This document shows positions 22,851 through 28,461 of a stretch of DNA of 28,461 nucleotides, piece after piece. Every line of letters starts with the position of its first letter. Position 1 is the first letter of the stretch. The position numbers and the translations under genes were made by a program. Below the pieces are notes generated by a model. The model saw only the letters and a list, made by a program, of their open reading frames with translations, was not told where the DNA came from and ran no database searches. The DNA is from an uncultured Bacteroidales bacterium (GTDB lineage Bacteria > Bacteroidota > Bacteroidia > Bacteroidales > F082): the NCBI GenBank assembly GCA_937877465.1, contig CALFIT010000062.1, forward strand, positions 1-28,461, in the 5' to 3' direction.

Positions 22851-23123
22851 TTATTGATAATATATCTCACCATCTTTTTCTAATAAATAGTATTTACGTG
22901 GGTCTATCTCAAATTCAGGAAATAATTCGTTGATTGTATCTTCATACACACTTGACTCCATATCTTCGTTTTCATGTTCATATAGAATTAAGTCTTCTTT
23001 TCGACAGACTTCTTTAATTATTAATTGGTCGGCTTCATAGACATCAGTTTCATCAATATCAAATTCTTCCATTGCCTCACTTAGCGACTTTAAGCCTAAG
23101 TTTTTCAATTCATCATCATTCAT
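22851..23123 (-). CDS. Small very acidic unknown protein (90 residues)
   Basis: I do not recognise it. The sequence MNDDELKNLGLKSLSEAMEEF continues rich in Asp and Glu throughout and ends LLEKDGEIYYQ. No signal peptide or membrane segment is visible. Codon use is AT-rich, unlike the core genes. It follows the 199-residue unknown gene by 50 bases on the same strand and is probably cotranscribed. A small acidic protein of this kind could be an immunity or DNA-mimic protein, but that is only a guess from composition. Confidence 0.65.
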   Translation of the reverse strand: MNDDELKNLGLKSLSEAMEEFDIDETDVYEADQLIIKEVCRKEDLILYEHENEDMESSVYEDTINELFPEFEIDPRKYYLLEKDGEIYYQ

Positions 23124-23173
23124 TTTACTATTTTATTTATTTATGGGAACTATGTGCATTATAAGTTTTCTAT

Positions 23174-23773
23174 TTAAAACCAAAACTGTTCGCCATCTAG
23201 GATGGTAACTATATCGTCTTCGTCTTTCTCGTAGGCATACCCTTTTGAAATCAAGTATTCCTCAACTGCAATGGCATCACCACAAACATATAGACGTTTT
23301 TCTTTGTCAATAAAATACAGATTCCATGAATCCGCATCCTCTACGATAAGATTGATGAGTCCAGAAAACTCCTTGGCCTCAAATGAAGGTTGAGAACATA
23401 AAACTTCGAAATTGTCCCCTGCTAATACGAACAATTGTTTCCGTTTCAAGGTTTTGGTTGCAGCAATGACTTGATCAAAGTATGGACGCTGGTTATAGAT
23501 GAAAGACTTAACATTGTATTCATCCCAACTCGTCAACCTTTTAGGCATTGCGTCACGCAGCTCTTGCCTATGACCTCTTGTGCAGAAATAATAATCGTCT
23601 TTTTTCCAATCGTAGCATAAGGTTAATTGCTTCATGCCGATGCTAGCCCATACATAAAAAACACGGTCAAAATCGGGCTCTTCGCCGTCGCCGTATCCAT
23701 TGCTGCTTAACTTAGCAAGACCTTCATTCAATAAGGCCTTTACCACTTTGTCTTCTTTTTTTGATGTTATCAT
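23174..23773 (-). CDS. Unknown soluble protein (199 residues)
   Basis: I do not recognise this family. It is a soluble alpha/beta protein without signal peptide, with an N-terminal helical start (MITSKKEDKVVKALLNEGLAKL), aromatic-rich strands (VFYVWASIGMKQLTLCYDW) and an acidic end (YEKDEDDIVTILDGEQFWF). AT-rich codon use marks it as part of the island. It has a clear promoter at 23834-23863 that overlaps the end of the PARG-type gene. The 90-residue acidic gene follows it, so the two may work as a pair. Confidence 0.7.
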   Translation of the reverse strand: MITSKKEDKVVKALLNEGLAKLSSNGYGDGEEPDFDRVFYVWASIGMKQLTLCYDWKKDDYYFCTRGHRQELRDAMPKRLTSWDEYNVKSFIYNQRPYFDQVIAATKTLKRKQLFVLAGDNFEVLCSQPSFEAKEFSGLINLIVEDADSWNLYFIDKEKRLYVCGDAIAVEEYLISKGYAYEKDEDDIVTILDGEQFWF

Positions 23774-23830
23774 AGCTTTTCTTTTTTTTGACTTTTAATT
23801 GCTTTGAGTTAGATGCTCAGGGCAATCAGA

Positions 23831-23866
23831 CTGCAAAAATACTAATTAATTCCACGGAAGCAACAG
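23831..23866 (-). repeat. 36-bp direct repeat, copy 1: stop codon plus promoter at end of PARG-type gene
   Basis: About 30 of 36 positions match 24905-24940 without gaps. It includes the last codons of the PARG-type gene (LLPWN and TAA) and the -7 box for the next gene. The two copies flank the PARG-type gene exactly. Confidence 0.65.
23834..23863 (-). promoter_or_regulatory. Bacteroidota-type promoter for the 199-residue unknown gene
   Basis: On the minus strand TTG (23861-23863), 19 bases, then TATTTTTG (23834-23841). It is embedded in the 3' end of the PARG-type gene and lies 60 bases before the ATG at 23773. Confidence 0.65.
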
Positions 23867-24802
23867 CTTCGACATGGCATTTTGCTTGGCTGAGGATGCT
23901 TTGTTGTGCTTGCCAAATGTTTCCTCGAAAGCGGCGAGGTTGCCGCTGTGGTCGTTGTGGTCGCTGAGGATGGCGAAGGTGATGAGTCGGTAACGGTCTT
24001 TGATCTCGTCTTCTTCCATCACCTGCTTGAAGAGCTGTGCCATCTCGCGCGGCGGGGTCTTGAAGGCACCGCAGCCAAAGGCACCCAGCACCAGGCTGTC
24101 GTGGCCCTTGATTAGGCCAATACGGAAGATGGTGCGAATCTTGTTGAGTGTGATGGTTTTGCCTTCTTCGGGGATGTGCCCGTCAGGGGTGAGACGGATG
24201 GGGAACCTGCCGTTCATATTGAGGGCGGCATTGGTGATGACGCCGATTTGGAAAGGTTCCTCCATCAGCGCATAGTCGGGACCCGCTTCGCGGAAGACCG
24301 TGACTTGGGGCGAATAAATCGCACTGAAGTCGAGCGAACGGGAGATTGGGTAGTTGTTGCCTGTGCGGTGCTCGTAGCCGTAGCGACTGGCATATTTGCC
24401 GTCGAAGCTGAAGATGGAGCGCGTCAGCGTGCTGCGCCTGCAGATGGTCTCTTCCTGGGCGCGGGCACCCGTTTCGACGCCGCCACCCGGATGGCCAGCA
24501 CTGGCAAAGTTGAGTAGGGCGGGGTTATAGCCCTCTTTTACCAATCGCTCGGCCACCTTGAGGCAGTCTCCTTTTTCGACTCTGACAAGACTGCCGTCTT
24601 CCCGTTTTGGGGCGTCAACAGGACCTAAATCCTTGTGGTAGCAGCGACCGCCGTCGATCATCGGCTGCATGTTGATGTCGATGCGTTTGCCCGAAGGGGT
24701 GGTGTAAGAGCCAGTCTTGATGATGCCGGTGGTTTCGCGGAACACATTTGCATTGTGTTTCTTTACGAGGGTGACTTGGGGGTCATAGTTGAACTTGGGC
24801 AT
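23846..24802 (-). CDS. Microbial-type PARG (TIGR02452 / DUF2263), ADP-ribose glycohydrolase
   Basis: Macrodomain hydrolase expected to remove ADP-ribose chains from proteins or nucleic acids in the cytoplasm. The 318 residues contain the bacterial PARG signature GGG-X7-QEE (GGGVETGARAQEE, residues 106-118), with the catalytic Glu in QEE. They also contain PALLNFASAGHPGG (94-107) in front of it and LVLGAFGCGAF in the C-terminal half, the family's second loop. Length is slightly above the usual 270-300. Its promoter is at 24908-24938, at the end of the preceding lipoprotein gene, giving a leader of about 100 bases. No ADP-ribosyltransferase is seen in the window, so it may counter an external or phage-borne one. 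Family assignment is firm. Confidence 0.9.
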   Translation of the reverse strand: MPKFNYDPQVTLVKKHNANVFRETTGIIKTGSYTTPSGKRIDINMQPMIDGGRCYHKDLGPVDAPKREDGSLVRVEKGDCLKVAERLVKEGYNPALLNFASAGHPGGGVETGARAQEETICRRSTLTRSIFSFDGKYASRYGYEHRTGNNYPISRSLDFSAIYSPQVTVFREAGPDYALMEEPFQIGVITNAALNMNGRFPIRLTPDGHIPEEGKTITLNKIRTIFRIGLIKGHDSLVLGAFGCGAFKTPPREMAQLFKQVMEEDEIKDRYRLITFAILSDHNDHSGNLAAFEETFGKHNKASSAKQNAMSKLLLPWN

Positions 24803-24904
24803 AAATAATGATGGTTTTGTTGTTGTTCAAGGATATATAGTAGCAGATGGTGATTGTTTCAACCTTGTTTTGTTTTTATTGCTTTGTTTTATACAAAATA
24901 CTTG

Positions 24905-24940
24905 CTGCAAAATTACTAATTAATGCCATGAAAGCAAAAC
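24905..24940 (-). repeat. 36-bp direct repeat, copy 2: stop codon plus promoter before PARG-type gene
   Basis: Matches 23831-23866 at about 30 of 36 positions. Here it spans the last codons of the lipoprotein gene (LLSWH and TAA) and the promoter of the PARG-type gene. Confidence 0.65.
24908..24938 (-). promoter_or_regulatory. Bacteroidota-type promoter for the PARG-type gene
   Basis: On the minus strand TTTG (24935-24938), 19 bases, then TAATTTTG (24908-24915): a full match to the phylum consensus, overlapping the stop codon of the lipoprotein gene. Confidence 0.7.
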
Positions 24941-25384
24941 AAAACTGTTCAAAATATGATTGATTGTCGCCGAATCGACTTGCCCTTGTGGGTAAGTGAG
25001 CTGTAATGTGAGGATGATGTCGCCATTGTCCGTGTTGGGAAAACGAGCTGTTTTTGTGCAATGGACTGTCCCGGCTGCGTCAATATCGTGGTGCACATAA
25101 AACACCTCGTCATGAGGATAAAGGTCACGGGTGGTCAAGCCCGAGTCGTCCAAATCCATCCAGGTCATGTCCATGCACCCGGTGGCTGTCAATTCCAACC
25201 CTTTGCCGTGACAAGAGATGCCATCACCGTTCTCAGGTGGTGGATCCATCGTCATGAAGGAGGGATAGTCCAGCTCAAAACCGAAGCGCTCGTTGTGGTA
25301 ATGGACGTACCTTGTGGTTTGGGTCTGACAACCCGTTATAAACATAAGCCACAGAATTAGTAGTATCAACTTCTTCATAATCAT
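24920..25384 (-). CDS. Small lipoprotein of unknown function (154 residues)
   Basis: The sequence MIMKKLILLILWLMFITGCQTQ is a classic lipoprotein signal with lipobox ITGC (Cys19). The start may be the first or third codon. The mature part has the pattern YHNERFGFELDYPSFM, seen at the start of PsbP/DUF1795-like domains in bacterial lipoproteins, and ends TINHILNSFVLLSWH, which also fits that fold. Function is unknown. It follows the two-helix membrane protein gene by 6 bases and is probably cotranscribed with it. Confidence 0.7.
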   Translation of the reverse strand: MIMKKLILLILWLMFITGCQTQTTRYVHYHNERFGFELDYPSFMTMDPPPENGDGISCHGKGLELTATGCMDMTWMDLDDSGLTTRDLYPHDEVFYVHHDIDAAGTVHCTKTARFPNTDNGDIILTLQLTYPQGQVDSATINHILNSFVLLSWH

Positions 25385-25390
25385 ATAGAA

Positions 25391-25645
25391 TTAACCACCT
25401 TTCTTTTTCTTGATGTTCAGGTCGTATCCTTTCGACGTCCATCCCATGTGCATGTCAAGGATTAGGCTGATGACGAGCCATACGACCATAAGCCATGACA
25501 GGAAGGAAAGCAACACATCTTCGATGATTTCTTTGGTTGAGATATACTCAATCTCCTTGTCATAGAGGTAGAAGTATTCGTACGAGAATATACCTATAGC
25601 CGAGACAAGTATTCCGATGATGTACCAGGTGATAATGCTAGTCAT
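25391..25645 (-). CDS. Small membrane protein with two transmembrane helices (84 residues)
   Basis: Hydrophobic segments at about residues 5-22 (ITWYIIGILVSAIGIFSY) and 46-63 (LLSFLSWLMVVWLVISLI) are joined by an acidic loop (YLYDKEIEYISTKEIIED), and the end is lysine-rich (KKKKGG). No known family is recognised. It lies 33 bases after the 140-residue gene and 6 bases before the lipoprotein gene, in what looks like a three-gene operon. Confidence 0.65.
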   Translation of the reverse strand: MTSIITWYIIGILVSAIGIFSYEYFYLYDKEIEYISTKEIIEDVLLSFLSWLMVVWLVISLILDMHMGWTSKGYDLNIKKKKGG

Positions 25646-25678
25646 ACTATTGTGGTATTAGGGTTAATGATAGAGGCT

Positions 25679-26101
25679 TCAGGCCGCGCAGGAAGCCGAA
25701 GGGGCTTCCTGCAGCTGTTTGACGGTCTTTGGGAGCAGGCTCTTGGCAAAGAAGTTCACGAGGTTCTTGGCTTGGGCCATTTCTCTTTGTGAGCCTACCA
25801 TTAGGTGGTAAAACACCGTCGACTTGGTGTTGAAGACAAGGGTCACGACAGGGCCGTTGCCTTGAGCGCGAAGACGGATCGGTTCGGCGCAAGGCTTGGC
25901 CTCGAAGGCTTTTCTAGTGAGTAGCTCTGGACTCAGCTTTCTGAGCGAAAGCAGCTTGTGACGGTATGTCACCTCCCCAATGGTGACTTGTTCGTACCAC
26001 ACGTCGTTTACGAAGGTGGTTTGGTGGGTTTCGTTGCCGGCCGACTTGAACATTTCGGCGAATTCTGTTTGGTTGAGCAGTTGGATTTCCATGGGATACA
26101 T
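25679..26101 (-). CDS. Unknown soluble protein (140 residues)
   Basis: I chose the ATG at 26101 (MYPMEIQLLNQ), preceded by an A-rich stretch; an ATG three codons later (26092) is equally possible, and the frame also opens upstream to 26242 with unlikely sequence. The protein has a beta-rich start (NDVWYEQVTIGEVTYRHKLL), then GNGPVVTLVFNTKSTVFYHLMVG and an amphipathic helix before a short end. I do not recognise the family. The last codons lie in a strong hairpin at 25688-25712. It is first in the apparent operon with the membrane protein and lipoprotein genes. Confidence 0.62.
   Translation of the reverse strand: MYPMEIQLLNQTEFAEMFKSAGNETHQTTFVNDVWYEQVTIGEVTYRHKLLSLRKLSPELLTRKAFEAKPCAEPIRLRAQGNGPVVTLVFNTKSTVFYHLMVGSQREMAQAKNLVNFFAKSLLPKTVKQLQEAPSASCAA
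25688..25712. other. GC-rich 10-bp stem-loop near the stop of the 140-residue gene
   Basis: GCAGGAAGCC (25688-25697) and GGCTTCCTGC (25703-25712) are perfect inverted copies with a five-base loop, encoding the last residues of the gene. No T-run follows on the minus strand, so it may slow ribosomes, protect the transcript or act as a weak terminator inside the operon. Confidence 0.5.
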
Positions 26102-26122
26102 TGTTTTATTGTTAATATAGGA

Positions 26123-26153
26123 GGGGCAAAACACCCCCGTGGCGCCCTGCCAC
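26123..26153. other. Two adjacent hairpins in the leader of the 140-residue gene
   Basis: GGGG (26123-26126) can pair with the C-run near 26134-26137, and GTGGC (26139-26143) with GCCAC (26149-26153). Both lie between the SbcC-type gene and the ATG at 26101. They could end sbcC transcription or control the next gene. No -7 consensus box was found in this spacer. Confidence 0.3.
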
Positions 26154-26219
26154 ATACATATTAAAGAACGATCCGATGGGTTTTTCAACCAAGGGGAGTG
26201 AAAAAATTTACAACAATAG

Positions 26220-28461
26220 TTACAAATGCGGCACGATATCAATCGTGCTACTGGATGATTGCGGGTTTTGATTGACCTGGATTTGTACGGGTATTTTTTC
26301 CTTCACTTCTTCGCGGTGGCTGATGGCACACACCTGACGGTTGTTGCTGGTGTGCAGCGATTCGAGTGTTTCGATGGCTTTGTACAAAGGCTCGCCGCTC
26401 AGCGTGCCAAAACCCTCGTCGATGAACAAGGTCTCCACTTTCAGGCATTGGCCAATCTCGCTTAAGGCCAAGGCCAAGGCTAAAGAAACGAGGAAGCTCT
26501 CGCCCCCTGAGATGGTGCTCGCTGGACGCTTCACTCCGCCTTGATAGGCGTCTTCGACGAGGATAATCAACTCTTGTCCGGGCACTGCATGCAGGGTATA
26601 GCGGTCGGTGAGGGTATGCATGTGGACGTTGGCAGCCTTAACCAGATTGGCGAGGATATAACTTTGCGCGATAAGACGGAATTTGTCGCCTTTGTCATCT
26701 CCAATCAGCTTGTCCAGCTTATTCCAGCGCTCATAAACAGCTTTTCGCTTTTCGTATTCGTTTTGAAGTTGGGCCAACTCGTTTTTGCGCTTGTCGTCGT
26801 CTTTCAACTGTTGTTCGATGGCGCCCAATTCTCTCCCCAAAGGAGCTGTCTGCTCTTTGAGCCCATTAATGATGTCTTGCAGTGACGCGATGGTTTCGCC
26901 CTCAGAAATCTCGGGCTTGACCTTCTGGTGGTCTTCCAATTGCCCGTTAACAGTATCCAACGCTCCTTGTGCACCAGCTAGAACCTTGGTTTTGTTTTCA
27001 ATGGATTGACGTTGCTGTCCGATTTGGTCTTTGAGTTGCAGCAGTTGCTCCAAGCGAGGCTCAGTCATGTCGGGGTGCTCGCCTAAGTAGTCGTCTAGTT
27101 GTTTACGGTTGGTTTGGTGGTTGTTCACAGCCTTCTCTTTGGCTGTTAAGGCCGCCGCGACATGGTTTGACAACGACTGCATTTCATCTAGTATATTGGG
27201 TCGTTCTTCTGCTTTTTGAGGACCGAACGATTCCCAATCAGGCAACTTCTCAAGCAGCTGTTTGAACGACACTTTTAGAATGTCGGCCTTGTTTTTCTTC
27301 AAATCGTCAAGGTCGCGTTGAAGCTTTTCGCGGTCCATGGCGCGTTTGATTCTTTTTTCAAGGTTGGTTTTCTCCTGTTCCGCCTTTTCCACGGCTTGCT
27401 TCAAGACCTCAGACGTATGCTCGTCCAATTGCCTGATGTTGCATTTTTCTAATGAGCGCAACGCGTCCTCTTGGGCTTTGTGGAGCGATTGGTCTTCTTG
27501 GAACGCCTTCAGCTCTTTGTCGTAAGCCGGTTTGTTTTGCTTTAGCCAGATCAAATATTTGTTTTGCTGATTGTTAAGATTGTCAAACACTATTTTGGAG
27601 TCATCGCGATTCTTTTTTGCTTTGGCTACAATGGCTTTTAGTTGCTCCTCATGCGGAACGGTGTCAAGCGATTTCACGGCTTGACCGCAAATTGGGCATT
27701 TGTGGTTTATTTGCAAGTTTTCGCGTAGTTTTTCGGCCAAGGTGTCGACCGCCAAATTCAGACGCTCATATTCTTTGTCCAATCTTTCGTATTCTTTTTT
27801 TGCTTCTTCTACCTTAGGCTGTAATTCGTCAAGTTGCCTGGTTTTCTCCGCAATGGCAAGGGCTTGCTCGTCGAGTTTTTTCTTCGTGTTCTCCCGAGCT
27901 GTTTGTTTGTCGAAATAGGCCTTGACTTCAGCTTGGGCCACACGAATATGGCCTATCATTGTCACCACTCCTTCTTTTTGGTCACTCAATTCATTTACAG
28001 AAGTCTGTTTGCTTCCTTCGGCTTGGATTTCATCGTCGATTATCTTGATCCGTTTGGTAATCGACTCAATCTCTTGATGAATGAATTCTTGTCCGTTGCG
28101 TAAGGTGATGAACTGAGAGTGTAGCTGCTGGATGGTTTGGTCGGCTTGGGACATGGCTCTTTTTGCCTCATGGATGCCAGTCAAGCAGGTACGGGCATCG
28201 TATGTGCTGTCCCAATCCCGAACATTCAGCTGCATGATTTGAAATGTCTCTGTCTCCATGGCTTCTTTGGCTTGAGTCAATGCATCCAGTGCCTTTGTTT
28301 GGTTGTCATGAAGGGTTTTATCCGACGTTAACCAATTTACCTTCTTTTGCTCGGCCTCAAGTTGAGTGTTCAACAGTTTTAGTTGTTCTCCGATGCTTTT
28401 AAGGCTCTCCTCCAAAGCAGCTTTTTGTTCAGGCTTCATCGCCTGTTCTTTTTTCTTTGGG
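26220..28461 (-). CDS. sbcC: SbcC-type exonuclease subunit (Rad50-like), N-terminus cut by window edge
   Basis: ATPase subunit of SbcCD, which opens hairpins and removes blocked DNA ends. About 746 residues are in view; the frame stays open to the right edge, so the N-terminal Walker A lies outside. Visible in order are long coiled coils, the zinc hook CPICG (Cys pair near 27690-27700), returning coiled coil, the ABC signature STISGGESFLVSLALALALS, Walker B ETLFIDEGFGTLS and the switch histidine in AISHREEV. It ends SSTIDIVPHL. The sbcD gene is normally just upstream and would lie beyond the window. It is probably housekeeping and marks the edge of the island. Family assignment is firm. Confidence 0.93.
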   Translation of the reverse strand, partial: PKKKEQAMKPEQKAALEESLKSIGEQLKLLNTQLEAEQKKVNWLTSDKTLHDNQTKALDALTQAKEAMETETFQIMQLNVRDWDSTYDARTCLTGIHEAKRAMSQADQTIQQLHSQFITLRNGQEFIHQEIESITKRIKIIDDEIQAEGSKQTSVNELSDQKEGVVTMIGHIRVAQAEVKAYFDKQTARENTKKKLDEQALAIAEKTRQLDELQPKVEEAKKEYERLDKEYERLNLAVDTLAEKLRENLQINHKCPICGQAVKSLDTVPHEEQLKAIVAKAKKNRDDSKIVFDNLNNQQNKYLIWLKQNKPAYDKELKAFQEDQSLHKAQEDALRSLEKCNIRQLDEHTSEVLKQAVEKAEQEKTNLEKRIKRAMDREKLQRDLDDLKKNKADILKVSFKQLLEKLPDWESFGPQKAEERPNILDEMQSLSNHVAAALTAKEKAVNNHQTNRKQLDDYLGEHPDMTEPRLEQLLQLKDQIGQQRQSIENKTKVLAGAQGALDTVNGQLEDHQKVKPEISEGETIASLQDIINGLKEQTAPLGRELGAIEQQLKDDDKRKNELAQLQNEYEKRKAVYERWNKLDKLIGDDKGDKFRLIAQSYILANLVKAANVHMHTLTDRYTLHAVPGQELIILVEDAYQGGVKRPASTISGGESFLVSLALALALSEIGQCLKVETLFIDEGFGTLSGEPLYKAIETLESLHTSNNRQVCAISHREEVKEKIPVQIQVNQNPQSSSSTIDIVPHL

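Noticed and set aside
26226..26244. GCACGAT-N4-ATCGTGC palindrome resembling the GGCACGAT part of the sigma-54-like sites
   Set aside because: It lies inside the last codons of the SbcC-type gene (STIDIVPHL), has no TTG at the -12 spacing and no start codon at a fitting distance.

Overview
The window looks like a chromosomal segment of a Bacteroidota member, most likely Bacteroidales. The support is direct: several genes have the phylum-specific -7 promoter box TAnnTTTG, a CotH-family protein carries a C-terminal type IX secretion sorting domain, and there are a ~500-residue glutamine synthetase, a DUF4270 lipoprotein beside a lone GT5 domain, and MeaB. No rRNA, tRNA, CRISPR array or insertion sequence was found.

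Region 1 (1-13278) is GC-rich and housekeeping-like. On the minus strand lie a ferritin-like gene with a glutathione peroxidase (cut by the left edge), then a run reading glutamine synthetase, GT39 membrane glycosyltransferase, Ig-like lipoprotein and CotH-family protein. A perfect 18-bp palindrome at 7688-7705 holds two opposed -7 boxes and appears to serve both glnA and a small divergent gene. MeaB (minus) diverges from a plus-strand run: GT5-domain protein, DUF4270 lipoprotein, cyclophilin, pheS, closed by a terminator at 13315-13353. The GT39 gene carries two repeat insertions read in frame.

Region 2 (13553-26101) is an accessory, more AT-rich island, all on the minus strand. It holds a RloA/RloB-type ATPase-Toprim pair, a zinc-hook AAA_13 ATPase resembling the anticodon nuclease RloC, two mutually related unknown proteins placed on either side of that ATPase, a microbial PARG-type ADP-ribose glycohydrolase, and several small unknown genes. 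The pairing of RloAB with a RloC-like protein suggests phage or stress defence, which is inference.

The most unusual part is 20151-22666. An orphan protein has the sigma-54 (RpoN) DNA-binding end, including the RpoN box, but an unrelated N-terminus in place of the activator-interacting region. A shortened paralog of it lies about 1.5 kb upstream, with the stop codon falling in the RpoN box and the old C-terminal tail still readable behind it. Both genes have nearly the same leader containing TGGCAC-N5-TTGAT, one base from a sigma-54 -24/-12 promoter. This looks like a self-referential regulatory pair surrounding an unknown coiled-coil gene.

Region 3 (26220-28461) is an SbcC-type nuclease subunit, cut by the right edge before its Walker A.
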